From Bradyrhizobium sp. WSM3983 (GTDB lineage Bacteria > Pseudomonadota > Alphaproteobacteria > Rhizobiales > Xanthobacteraceae), in contig NZ_AXAY01000002.1 in assembly GCF_000473045.1 (NCBI RefSeq), positions 1 to 64,000 on the forward strand: a stretch of 64,000 nt of DNA. Direction: 5' to 3'. The notes beneath the pieces are model-generated. The model had not been told where the DNA came from and did no database searches. It saw nothing but the letters and a program-made list of their open reading frames with translations. Shown one piece after another: positions 10,380 through 18,391 of the stretch. The first letter of the stretch is position 1. Each line of letters starts with the position of its first letter. Made by a program: the position numbers and the translations under genes.

Positions 10380-13103
10380 ATGGTTCAACAGCGCCGCGAT
10401 CCCGAACAACGTCCGTCTCCCGAGGCGCTGCTGGAAGCCGCGCGCCGGGAGGAGGGCGCGAGCGGCAAGCTGAAGATCTTCGTCGGCGCCGCGCCCGGCG
10501 TCGGCAAGACCTACGAGATGCTGCAAAGCGCCCATGCCAGGCGCAAGGCCGGCATCGATGTCGTGGTCGGCTTCGTCGAGACCCATGGCCGCGCCGAGAC
10601 CGAGGCGCTGGTGCGCGGACTTGAGGTGATCCCGCGCAAGCGGCTCGATTACCGCGGCCAGATCGTCGAGGAAATGGACCTCGACGCCGTGATCGCGCGG
10701 CGCCCGAAGATCGCATTGGTCGACGAGCTCGCCCACACCAACGCGTCCCTATGCCGCCACCCCAAGCGCTATCTCGATGTCGAGGAGCTGCTGTCCCACG
10801 GCATCGACGTCTACACCGCCGTCAACATCCAGCACATCGAGAGCCTGAACGACGTCGTCGCCCAGATCACCCATGTGCGGGTGCGCGAGACCGTGCCGGA
10901 TTCGATCTTCGATCGTGCCGACGCGATCGAGCTGATCGACCTCACGCCCGACGATCTGATCCAGCGCCTGCGTGAGGGCAAGGTCTACGTCCCCAAGCAG
11001 GCCGAGCGGGCGCTGGAGCATTATTTCTCGCCCGGCAATCTGACCGCGCTGCGCGAGCTTGCGCTGCGGCGCACCGCCGAGCGGGTCGACGAGCAGCTGC
11101 TTACTCACATGCAGGCGAACGCCATCGCCGGTCCCTGGGCCGCGGGCGAGCGCATCCTCGTCTGCGTCAGCGAGGACCCGCGCGCGGCCGGGCTCGTGCG
11201 CTACACCAAGCGGCTGGCCGACCGGCTGCATGCGCCCTTCACCGCGATCTCGATCGAGACGCGGCGCGCACTTCAGCTTTCGGACCATGAACGCGACCGG
11301 CTGGCCGATACGCTGCGGCTTGCGGAGTCGCTCGGCGGCGAGGCGCTGACCATCCCCGCGGTCGGCCGCCGTATCGCCGATGACCTCATCAATTTCGCGC
11401 AAGGCAACAACGTCACCCAGATCGTGATCGGCAAGTCGACGCGCTCGCGCTGGTTCGAGATGACGCGCGGCTCTGTCGTGCACGATCTGGTGCGCCGCGC
11501 CGGCAATATCAGCGTTCACGTCATTCCCGGCGACAAGCTGCTGGACGAGGCGGCGCCCAAAACGGGGGTGCAGACCGCGGCGCGGTCCGAGCCGTTCAAT
11601 CCGCTGCCTTATCTGAAGGCGCTCGGCATCGTGCTGATGGGGCTCGGCGCCGCTGAGCTGATCGAGCCCCGGTTCGGGATCGAGAACGTCGATCTCGTGC
11701 TGCTGACTGCGGTGGTGACGGTCGCTGTGCGCTATGGCATCTGGCCATCGCTGCTCGCCACCGTCGCGGCTTCGCTCTGCTACAACTTCTTTTTCATGCC
11801 ACCCGTCCATACGTTCACTATCGCCGATCCGACCAATGTCGCCGCCTTCATCCTGTTCATGGTGGTGGCGATGATTGTCTCCAATGTCGCGGCTCGCGTG
11901 CGCACGCAAGCCGACACCGCAATTGGCCGCATCCGGACCACCGAGCAGCTTTATGCCTTCAGCCGCAAGCTCGCCGGCACTGCCACGCTCGACGACGTGC
12001 TGTGGGCCTCGGCCTACCAGATCGCGCTGATGCTGAAGGTGCGCGTGGTGCTGCTGCTGCCGGAGGACGGACTTCTCACGGTGAAATCCGGCTATCCGCC
12101 GGAGGACCAGCTCGACCAGGCTGACCTAGCCGCCGCCAACTGGGCCTGGAGCAATGACCGCTCCGCCGGCCGCGGTTCCGATACGCTGCCGGGCGCGAAG
12201 CGGCTGTTCCTGCCGATGCGCACCGGGCGCGGCCCGATCGGCGTCATCGGCATCGACAACGACCGCACCGGCCCCTTGCTCACGCCGGACCAGCGCCGGC
12301 TGCTGGACGCGCTGGTGGATCAGGGCGCGCTCGCGATCGAGCGCGTGCTGCTGGTCGAGGACATGGACCGGGTCAAGCGTACCGTTGAGTCCGAACGGCT
12401 GCGTTCCGCGCTCTTGACCTCGATCTCGCACGATTTGAAGACGCCACTCGCCTCGGTGCTGGGCGCGGCCTCGACCATGCGCGATCTGGCCGGCGCGCTG
12501 TCCGACACCGAGAAGCGCGATCTGCTCGCCACCGTGATCGACGAGTCCGAGCGGCTCAACCGCTTCATCGCCAATCTGCTCGACATGACCAAGCTCGAAT
12601 CGGGCGCCATCGTGCCCAACACGGCGCTGCACGATCTCAGCGAGATCGTCGGCAGCGCGCTGCGGCGGGCATCAAAGATCCTGGCCGCGCACAAGGTCGA
12701 GCTGGTTCTGGCCGCCGATCTGCCGATGCTCGAGCTCGATGCCGTGCTGTTCGAGCAGGTGCTGTTCAACCTGCTCGACAATGCCGCGAAATATTCGCTG
12801 CCCGAGACCACGATCGCGATCAAGAGCGGGCGCGATCGCGATCAGGTGGTGCTGGAGGTCGCCGACGAGGGCGCCGGCATTCCGCCCGACGAGCTCGAGA
12901 GCGTGTTCGACAAATTCTATCGCGTGCAGAAAGGCGACCATGTTCGCCCTGGCACCGGGCTCGGCCTTGCCATCTCTCGCGGCTTCGTCGAGGCGATGCG
13001 CGGCACGATCTCGGCCGCCAATCGCAGTGACCGGAGCGGCGCTGTCCTTACCATCCGCCTGCCGGTTCCGGCACAGACCCACGCATTGGATACCGCCGCA
13101 TGA
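10380..13103 (+). CDS. kdpD: KdpD sensor histidine kinase
   Basis: A 907-residue membrane kinase that senses K+ limitation or osmotic state and phosphorylates KdpE. Order of domains: an N-terminal KdpD domain with Walker A GAAPGVGKT (residues 36-44) and DELAHTN; a universal-stress-like domain (about 250-370); four closely packed membrane helices (about 395-500); a GAF-like segment; then the kinase core. Phospho-acceptor His is H684 in SISHDLKTPLAS, with an N-box and GTGLGLAIS in the ATPase domain. The ATG at 10380 is preferred over a GTG inside kdpC. Its stop overlaps the kdpE start (ATGA), implying translational coupling. Confidence 0.95.
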   Translation: MVQQRRDPEQRPSPEALLEAARREEGASGKLKIFVGAAPGVGKTYEMLQSAHARRKAGIDVVVGFVETHGRAETEALVRGLEVIPRKRLDYRGQIVEEMDLDAVIARRPKIALVDELAHTNASLCRHPKRYLDVEELLSHGIDVYTAVNIQHIESLNDVVAQITHVRVRETVPDSIFDRADAIELIDLTPDDLIQRLREGKVYVPKQAERALEHYFSPGNLTALRELALRRTAERVDEQLLTHMQANAIAGPWAAGERILVCVSEDPRAAGLVRYTKRLADRLHAPFTAISIETRRALQLSDHERDRLADTLRLAESLGGEALTIPAVGRRIADDLINFAQGNNVTQIVIGKSTRSRWFEMTRGSVVHDLVRRAGNISVHVIPGDKLLDEAAPKTGVQTAARSEPFNPLPYLKALGIVLMGLGAAELIEPRFGIENVDLVLLTAVVTVAVRYGIWPSLLATVAASLCYNFFFMPPVHTFTIADPTNVAAFILFMVVAMIVSNVAARVRTQADTAIGRIRTTEQLYAFSRKLAGTATLDDVLWASAYQIALMLKVRVVLLLPEDGLLTVKSGYPPEDQLDQADLAAANWAWSNDRSAGRGSDTLPGAKRLFLPMRTGRGPIGVIGIDNDRTGPLLTPDQRRLLDALVDQGALAIERVLLVEDMDRVKRTVESERLRSALLTSISHDLKTPLASVLGAASTMRDLAGALSDTEKRDLLATVIDESERLNRFIANLLDMTKLESGAIVPNTALHDLSEIVGSALRRASKILAAHKVELVLAADLPMLELDAVLFEQVLFNLLDNAAKYSLPETTIAIKSGRDRDQVVLEVADEGAGIPPDELESVFDKFYRVQKGDHVRPGTGLGLAISRGFVEAMRGTISAANRSDRSGAVLTIRLPVPAQTHALDTAA

Positions 13104-13789
13104 GTGCTGCCCCGATCAAGGTCTTGGTGATCGACGACGAGCCGCCGATCCGCAAATTGCTGCGGATGGGGCTTTCGACGCAGGGCTACGAGATTCTGGA
13201 GGCGTCGAGCGGCAGGATCGCGCTGGAGAAGCTGACCGAGGAGCCCGCGCTGATCATCCTCGATCTCGGTCTGCCCGACATCCAGGGCCACGAGCTGCTG
13301 CGGACCATCCGCGCCCGCAATGAGAGCGTGCCGATCGTGGTGCTGTCAAGCCGCGGCGACGAGGCCGGCAAGGTGCAGGCGCTCGATCTCGGTGCCGATG
13401 ATTATCTGACAAAGCCATTCGGCATGGACGAGCTACTGGCACGGCTGCGCGCCGCGCTCCGTCACCAGCTTCAGGTCCAGGGCGAACGCCCGGTGTTTCG
13501 TACCGGCGATCTCTCGGTCGATCTCGTCCGCCGCATCGTCAAGCTCGGCGAGCGGGAGATAAAGCTGTCGCCGAAGGAATACGACCTGCTGCGCGTGCTG
13601 GTTCAGCACGCCGGCAAGGTGCTGACCCACCGCTTCCTGCTCAAGGAGCTCTGGGATGAGCTGACCGACGCGCAATATCTGCGCGTCTACGTCCGCCAGC
13701 TCCGCCAGAAGATCGAAGCCGATCCGGAGCGTCCGCAATATGTGCTGACTGAGACGGGGATCGGGTACCGGCTGAAGGCGGGGGATTAG
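13100..13789 (+). CDS. kdpE: KdpE response regulator (OmpR family)
   Basis: This 229-residue regulator should activate the kdp promoter when phosphorylated by KdpD. The receiver domain has the acidic pair D12-D13, phospho-acceptor D55 in ILDLGLPD, and the conserved Lys in TKPFGMDELLARL. The C-terminal winged helix is of OmpR/PhoB type, with KLSPKEYDLLRVLVQHAGKV and VYVRQLRQKIEADP. It overlaps kdpD by 4 bases and is the last gene of the operon. Normal length; no anomalies. Confidence 0.96.
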   Translation: MSAAPIKVLVIDDEPPIRKLLRMGLSTQGYEILEASSGRIALEKLTEEPALIILDLGLPDIQGHELLRTIRARNESVPIVVLSSRGDEAGKVQALDLGADDYLTKPFGMDELLARLRAALRHQLQVQGERPVFRTGDLSVDLVRRIVKLGEREIKLSPKEYDLLRVLVQHAGKVLTHRFLLKELWDELTDAQYLRVYVRQLRQKIEADPERPQYVLTETGIGYRLKAGD

Positions 13790-13797
13790 CTCCGTCT

Positions 13798-13905
13798 CCT
13801 CATCCTGAGGAGCGCGGAACGCGCGTCTCGAAGGATGAAGGCCCGGCTGTAGGTAGCGAGGCCTGCATGGTTCGAGACGGCGCTTCGCGCCTCCTCACCA
13901 TGAGG
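13798..13905. repeat. two-hairpin repeat, family B, copy 1
   Basis: Just after kdpE. The first half (13800-13838) has ends TCATCCT and AGGATGA that pair; the second half (13866-13902) has ends CATGGT and ACCATG that pair. The motif TTCGAGACG/CGTCTCGAA appears in both. A second copy in the opposite orientation is at 54193-54310. It lies between the convergent kdp operon and ku and could end transcription. Confidence 0.82.
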
Positions 13906-13928
13906 GGAGAGAGGCGCGCGGCGGGAAG

Positions 13929-14813
13929 CTAACCCGCCTTCCTGTGCCGCGCTGTCGACCGGTGCGCCTTCTTCGCAGGACGGTGCCGCCCCGTTGCGCG
14001 CCGCGCATGCGACTTCGCCGCCGTCTTCTTCCCGCCGCGTCCCTTCAGGCTTTGCTTCAACGCATCCATCAGGCTGACGACGTTGCTCGGGCGCTCCTCG
14101 GGCTCCGGCAGCTCGATTGTCTTGCCGCTCGCCTTGCGCTTCACCAGCGCCTTCAACGCGGTCTCGTACTCGTCTTTGAACTTGCTCGGATCGAAATGTG
14201 CCGCCTTGGTGTGCAGGATGTGGCCGGCGAGCTCGACCATGTCCTTGGTGATCTTCGGGCTCTTGATGTCGTCGAAGAACTCGTCCTCCTCGCGCAGTTC
14301 ATACGGAAAGCGCAGCGTGGTGCCGAGCAGACCCTTGCCGAGCGGCTCGATCGCGATGATGTGCTCGCGGTTGGTGAGCACGATTTTTGCGAGCGCGACG
14401 CGGTCCTGGTCCTTCATGGCGTCGCGGATCACGGCAAAGGCGTCGATCGCGGCCTTGCCGTCCGGGGCGATGTAATAAGGGTGGTTGAGATAACGCTGAT
14501 CGATCTCCTCACTCGGCACAAAACTCTCGATATCGATGGTGTGGTTGCTCTCGATCTGCACCGCCTCGAGCTCCTCCGGCTCGATCTCGACATATTTGCC
14601 CTTGCGCAGCTCATAACCGCGGCCCTTCTGGTCGCTCTCAACGACATCGCCGGTCTCGGCATCAACCATCTGCTGCTTGAGCCGGTTGCCGGTCTCGCGG
14701 TTGATCATGTGAAACCGGGTCTTCTCGGCCGCCGTGGTCGCGGGATAGAGCACGACCGGACAGCTGACCAGCGACAGTTTCAACGTTCCCTTCCAATAGG
14801 CACGGGGGGCCAT
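13929..14813 (-). CDS. ku: Ku protein (non-homologous end joining)
   Basis: A 294-residue bacterial Ku, which binds broken DNA ends as a homodimer and recruits LigD. The protein starts MAPRAYWKGTLKLSLVSCPV, as is usual for the family. The core runs through the RFPYELREEDEFFDD and DMVELAGHILHTKAAHFDP segments. A Lys/Arg/His-rich tail (from about residue 250) fits the DNA- and LigD-binding extension seen in many bacterial Ku. GGAG lies 8 bases before the ATG. Open frame further upstream crosses the promoter and is excluded. It diverges from ligD, 119 bases away, and each has its own EcfG-type promoter. Confidence 0.95.
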   Translation of the reverse strand: MAPRAYWKGTLKLSLVSCPVVLYPATTAAEKTRFHMINRETGNRLKQQMVDAETGDVVESDQKGRGYELRKGKYVEIEPEELEAVQIESNHTIDIESFVPSEEIDQRYLNHPYYIAPDGKAAIDAFAVIRDAMKDQDRVALAKIVLTNREHIIAIEPLGKGLLGTTLRFPYELREEDEFFDDIKSPKITKDMVELAGHILHTKAAHFDPSKFKDEYETALKALVKRKASGKTIELPEPEERPSNVVSLMDALKQSLKGRGGKKTAAKSHARRATGRHRPAKKAHRSTARHRKAG

Positions 14814-14842
14814 TCTATTCTCCAGCGTTCTCAAGGCGTTTT

Positions 14843-14867
14843 GGAACCCCAACCGCCCCATAGGGTT
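14843..14867 (+). promoter_or_regulatory. EcfG-type promoter for ligD
   Basis: On the plus strand GGAAC (14843-14847), 16 bases, then GGTT (14864-14867), a one-mismatch fit to GGAAC-N16/17-cGTT. Transcription would begin near 14875, giving a leader of some 58 bases before the GTG of ligD. The site shares its sequence with the ku promoter on the other strand, so the two units probably switch on together. Confidence 0.6.
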
Positions 14868-14875
14868 TTGGTTCC
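14851..14875 (-). promoter_or_regulatory. EcfG-type promoter for ku
   Basis: On the minus strand GGAAC (14875-14871), then 16 bases, then GGTT (14854-14851). This fits the alphaproteobacterial general-stress sigma consensus GGAAC-N16/17-cGTT, with G in place of the first C. Transcription would start near 14843, about 30 bases before the ku ATG. It overlaps the mirror-image ligD promoter. The match is seen; the sigma factor is inferred. Confidence 0.6.
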
Positions 14876-14932
14876 GGGTAGGACTTTTGCCGTGATAGGC
14901 TTCAACTCTGATCAGAGAATGCGGGACCGGTC

Positions 14933-17590
14933 GTGCTGCGAAAACTCTCCACCTACCGTGAGAAGCGTGATTTCGAGAAGACGCCGGAGCCGTCGGGCAA
15001 GACGGCAGTGGCGCCGTCAACGCAGCGACGCTTCGTGATCCAGAAGCACGACGCGACCCGCCTGCATTACGATTTCCGCCTCGAATTCGATGGCGTCTTC
15101 AAGTCCTGGGCCGTGACCAAGGGCCCCTCGCTCGATCCGCATGACAAGCGGCTGGCAGTGGAGGTCGAGGACCATCCGCTCGACTATGGCGATTTCGAAG
15201 GGACGATTCCGGAAGGCCAATATGGCGGCGGCACGGTGATGCTGTGGGACCGCGGCACCTGGGAATCGGACGATCCGGAAGGCGGTTTCAAAAAGGGCGA
15301 CCTGAAGTTCACCCTCCACGGCGAGAAGCTGAACGGAAGCTGGGTGCTGGTGCGGATGCGGCACGACCGCAGCGGCGGCAAGCGCACCAACTGGCTGCTG
15401 ATCAAGCACCGCGACGAATACGCTAGCGAGGACGAGGATATCCTCAGCGAGGATAAATCGGTGGCCTCCGGCCGCGCCATGGATCAGATCGCCGGAGGCA
15501 AGGGCCGCGCGCCAAAACCGTTCATGCTGGCGAAGGGTAAGGGCAAGGCCGATGCGGTCTGGCAGTCCAACCGGGTCGAGGAGACCAAGGGGCGAACCGT
15601 CAAGCCCGCGCCTCGCACGGCGTTGAAGAGCGGCAAAACTTCGAAAAAGAAGGCTACGACTGCGACCACGGCCCGGAAGGTCTCGGAGATGCCGGACTTC
15701 GTGGCGCCGCAGCTCTGCACCCCGGTCGAGCGGCCGCCCGCGGCCGATGGCTGGTGCCACGAGATCAAGTTCGATGGCTACCGCGTGCAGCTTCGCGTCG
15801 AGCACGGCGAGGCGACGCTGAAGACGCGTAAGGGCCTCGACTGGACCGAGAAGTTCGCGGCGATTGCGCAAGAGGCCGGTGCCCTGCCGGACGCGTTGAT
15901 CGACGGCGAGATCGTCGCGCTCGATCACAACGGCGCCCCGAACTTTTCCTCGCTGCAGGCAGCGCTGTCGGATGGAAAGACGGAAGATCTCATCTTCTTC
16001 GCCTTTGACCTGCTGTTCTCCGAAGGCCTCGACTATCGCCGTCTGCCGCTGGGCGAGCGCAAAGACCGCCTCAAGGAACTGCTGGAGGCGCGCAAGAAGA
16101 AGACGAACCAGATCCGCTATGTCGAGCACTTTGTGAGCGGCGGTGACGCCGTGCTGCAATCGGCCTGCAAGCTCGAGCTCGAAGGCATCGTTTCGAAGAA
16201 GCTCGATGCGCCGTATCGCTCGGGCCGTACCGAGAGCTGGACCAAGGCAAAGTGCCGCGCCGGGCATGAGGTCGTGATCGGCGGCTGGAAGACGACGGCC
16301 GGGAAATTCCGCTCGCTGATGGCGGGCGTACACCGGGGAGATCACCTCGCTTTTGTGGGCATGGTGGGCACCGGCTTCGGTGCCGACAAGGTCAAGCGCG
16401 TCATGCCGTTCCTGAAGGAGGCGGCGTCGAGCGAAAGCCCGTTCGGCGGCAAAAATGCGCCGAAGAAGACGCGCGACGTGCACTGGCTGAAGCCCGAGCT
16501 CGTCGCCGAGATCGAGTTCGCGGGCTTCACCGCCGACGGCAACATCCGCCAGGCAGCATTCAAGGGCCTGCGGCAGGACAAGCCGGCCGAGGAGGTTGAG
16601 GCGGAAACGCCTGCGGATACCGAACTCGCCAAGCCCTCCGCAAAAAAGCGTGTTGTGACGAAGCCCGGGAAAGGCAGGGGTACCGCCGAGGTGATGGGCG
16701 TCGTCATCTCCAAGCCGGAGAAGGAGCTGTGGCCGGATGGCGGCGACGGCGAGGCTGTCACAAAGCTCGACCTCGCCCGCTATTTCGAGGCTGTCTGCGA
16801 GTGGATGATCGAACACATCAAGGGCCGCCCCTGTTCGATCCTGCGCGCGCCCGACGGAATCGGCGGTGAAAAATTCTTCCAGCGTCATGCCATGCAGGGG
16901 ATGTCGAACCTGCTCGAACTCGCCAAAGTGTCCGGCGATCGTAAGCCGTATCTCCAGATCGATCGCGTCGAAGGCCTCGCCGCGGTCGCGCAGATCGGCG
17001 GCGTCGAGCTGCATCCCTGGAATTGCGCGCCGGATGCCTATGACACGCCGGGCCGGCTGGTATTCGACCTCGACCCCGCGCCGGACGTGAGGTTTGCCGA
17101 TGTCGTCGAAGCGGCGAAGCAGATGCGGCAGCGGCTCAGCGATGTCGGCATGGAGAGCTTTTGCAAGACCACTGGCGGCAAAGGCCTCCATGTGGTGGTG
17201 CCGCTGCTCTACGGTGCACGGGACAAGGTGAACTGGAAAGAGGCCAAGGCGTTCGCGCAAGGCGTCTGCCAGCGGATGGCGGACGACGATCCCGAGCGCT
17301 ATCTGCTCAACATGTCGAAGAAGTTGCGCAACGGGAAGATTTTTCTGGATTACCTGCGCAATGATCGCATGTCCACGGCAGTGGCGGCGCTGTCACCGCG
17401 TGCGCGTGATGGCGCGACGGTGTCGATGCCGGTGACTTGGGCGCAGGTGAAGGGCGATCTCGATCCGAAGAAATATACGGTGCGGACTGTGCCGGGCTTG
17501 CTGGCGCGATCGAAGGCGTGGGAGGGCTATGACGATGCGGCCGCGTCGATCAAGGCGGCGGCGAAGAAGCTTGCGGGGAAAATGAAGTAG
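14933..17590 (+). CDS. ligD: ATP-dependent DNA ligase LigD (phosphoesterase-ligase-polymerase)
   Basis: This 885-residue repair enzyme trims, fills and seals double-strand breaks with Ku. Three domains run in order. A 3'-phosphoesterase (about 30-190) has [13 protein letters not shown] and [14 protein letters not shown]. The ligase (about 255-560) has adenylated lysine K279 in EIKFDGYR. The primase-type polymerase (about 605-875) has DLDPAP and [13 protein letters not shown]. Alkaline linkers rich in Lys, Ala and Thr separate them. The GTG start is the only plausible one in this frame. A palindromic repeat follows the stop. The PE-LIG-POL order is that usual in rhizobia. Confidence 0.95.
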   Translation: MLRKLSTYREKRDFEKTPEPSGKTAVAPSTQRRFVIQKHDATRLHYDFRLEFDGVFKSWAVTKGPSLDPHDKRLAVEVEDHPLDYGDFEGTIPEGQYGGGTVMLWDRGTWESDDPEGGFKKGDLKFTLHGEKLNGSWVLVRMRHDRSGGKRTNWLLIKHRDEYASEDEDILSEDKSVASGRAMDQIAGGKGRAPKPFMLAKGKGKADAVWQSNRVEETKGRTVKPAPRTALKSGKTSKKKATTATTARKVSEMPDFVAPQLCTPVERPPAADGWCHEIKFDGYRVQLRVEHGEATLKTRKGLDWTEKFAAIAQEAGALPDALIDGEIVALDHNGAPNFSSLQAALSDGKTEDLIFFAFDLLFSEGLDYRRLPLGERKDRLKELLEARKKKTNQIRYVEHFVSGGDAVLQSACKLELEGIVSKKLDAPYRSGRTESWTKAKCRAGHEVVIGGWKTTAGKFRSLMAGVHRGDHLAFVGMVGTGFGADKVKRVMPFLKEAASSESPFGGKNAPKKTRDVHWLKPELVAEIEFAGFTADGNIRQAAFKGLRQDKPAEEVEAETPADTELAKPSAKKRVVTKPGKGRGTAEVMGVVISKPEKELWPDGGDGEAVTKLDLARYFEAVCEWMIEHIKGRPCSILRAPDGIGGEKFFQRHAMQGMSNLLELAKVSGDRKPYLQIDRVEGLAAVAQIGGVELHPWNCAPDAYDTPGRLVFDLDPAPDVRFADVVEAAKQMRQRLSDVGMESFCKTTGGKGLHVVVPLLYGARDKVNWKEAKAFAQGVCQRMADDDPERYLLNMSKKLRNGKIFLDYLRNDRMSTAVAALSPRARDGATVSMPVTWAQVKGDLDPKKYTVRTVPGLLARSKAWEGYDDAAASIKAAAKKLAGKMK

Positions 17591-17611
17591 GTCGGTGCTA
17601 CAGGCGCTGCG

Positions 17612-17706
17612 CTCGTAGGGTGGGCAAAGCGCAAGCGTGCCCACCATCTTTTTTGCGGCGATGCGAAGGTGGGCACGGCGCGTTGCGCCTTTGCCCACCC
17701 TACGAG
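17612..17706. repeat. palindromic repeat, family D, between ligD and the DUF3309 gene
   Basis: The outer 18 bases (17612-17629, ctcgtagggtgggcaaag) are perfectly complementary to 17689-17706, with a second internal match around gtgcccacc and ggtgggcac. The whole can fold into a long stem. It sits between two convergent genes, ending 8 bases before the DUF3309 stop, and could act as a two-way terminator. I know similar 'gggtgggcaaag' elements as dispersed repeats in Bradyrhizobium; copy number cannot be judged here. Confidence 0.82.
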
Positions 17707-17713
17707 ATCTCGA

Positions 17714-17878
17714 CTAGATTCGTCCCAGCAACAGCAAGATCAGCAGGATGATGATGACGAGCCCGAGGCCGCCGCCGCCGTAATAGCCGGTGCCGTAGAA
17801 CGGACCGCCGCCGATGCCGCTGAAGCCGCCGAGCAGTGCGATGACCAAAATGATTAGAATGATCGTACCGATAGACAT
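17714..17878 (-). CDS. DUF3309 family small membrane protein, 54 aa
   Basis: A 54-residue protein with two hydrophobic helices (about 3-18 and 38-52) around a Gly/Tyr-rich loop (GGGPFYGTGYYGGGG), the DUF3309 pattern. GGAGGAG stands 6 bases before the ATG, which fixes the start. Function of the family is unknown. An EcfG-type promoter about 60 bases upstream suggests expression under general stress. Confidence 0.88.
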   Translation of the reverse strand: MSIGTIILIILVIALLGGFSGIGGGPFYGTGYYGGGGLGLVIIILLILLLLGRI

Positions 17879-17938
17879 GCGAATCTCCTCCAGCCCTTTG
17901 TCGAAAGGGTCGTTGCACCTGTCCCGTTGTGCGGAGGC

Positions 17939-17963
17939 AACTTGCCGCATGTTTTAAAGTTCC
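17939..17963 (-). promoter_or_regulatory. EcfG-type promoter for the DUF3309 gene
   Basis: Minus strand GGAAC (17963-17959), 16 bases, AGTT (17942-17939). One mismatch from GGAAC-N16/17-cGTT. The start of transcription would be near 17930, about 50 bases before the ATG. Confidence 0.5.
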
Positions 17964-18058
17964 GATTTTGAAACGGGGCGACAGGTCCCAGTTGCATGGA
18001 ACCTTTGCCGCTCCGTCCGGCATGACTAAGTGGGGATCAGCCAGCACAGGGCAGAGTC

Positions 18059-18376
18059 ATGTCAGCACCGCTTGTCGTTTCCATTCCGCATCGTCTCGGC
18101 CGCGAGGAGGCGGTGCGCCGGCTCAAGACCGGGCTTGGCCGCGCGGCGGCCAGCATTCCCGTGATGCAGGTCGAGGAGGAGCGCTGGAGTGGCGACAGCA
18201 TGAATTTCCGCATCCGCGCGCTCGGGCAGATCGCGAGCGGTCAGGTCGACGTCGCCGACGACCACGTCAAGGTCCAGGTGGTATTGCCGTGGCTGCTGCA
18301 GCGTTTTGCGGAGATGGCACAGGCGACCATCCGTAAGCGCGGACAATTGCTGCTCACCAAGGACGAAGGGAAGTAA
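18059..18376 (+). CDS. polyhydroxyalkanoic acid system family protein
   Basis: A 105-residue protein matching the small PHA granule-associated family (PHA_gran_rgn). It starts with SAPLVVSIPHRLGREEAVRRLK, continues with an FRIRALGQIASGQVDVADDHV segment, and closes with LPWLLQRFAEMAQATIRKRG. These proteins are thought to bind or help organise polyhydroxyalkanoate granules. No membrane span or signal. No PHA synthase or phasin gene is nearby in the window. It converges on treY with only 3 bases between stop codons. Confidence 0.85.
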   Translation: MSAPLVVSIPHRLGREEAVRRLKTGLGRAAASIPVMQVEEERWSGDSMNFRIRALGQIASGQVDVADDHVKVQVVLPWLLQRFAEMAQATIRKRGQLLLTKDEGK

Positions 18377-18391
18377 GCGTCAAGCGCTTAC
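18373..18391. terminator. short hairpin overlapping convergent stop codons
   Basis: GTAAGCG (18373-18379) and CGCTTAC (18385-18391) pair across a 5-base loop. The stem covers the stop codon of the PHA-related gene and that of treY. There is no T-run on either side, so Rho-independent function is uncertain, but the position suits a bidirectional end. Confidence 0.35.

Noticed and set aside
15017..17260. 747-codon minus-strand frame opposite ligD
   Set aside because: Mirror of ligD codon bias; no recognisable domain.
17998..18022. GGAAC upstream of the PHA-related gene as an EcfG promoter
   Set aside because: No GTT at 16-17 bases; a -35 match alone is not enough.
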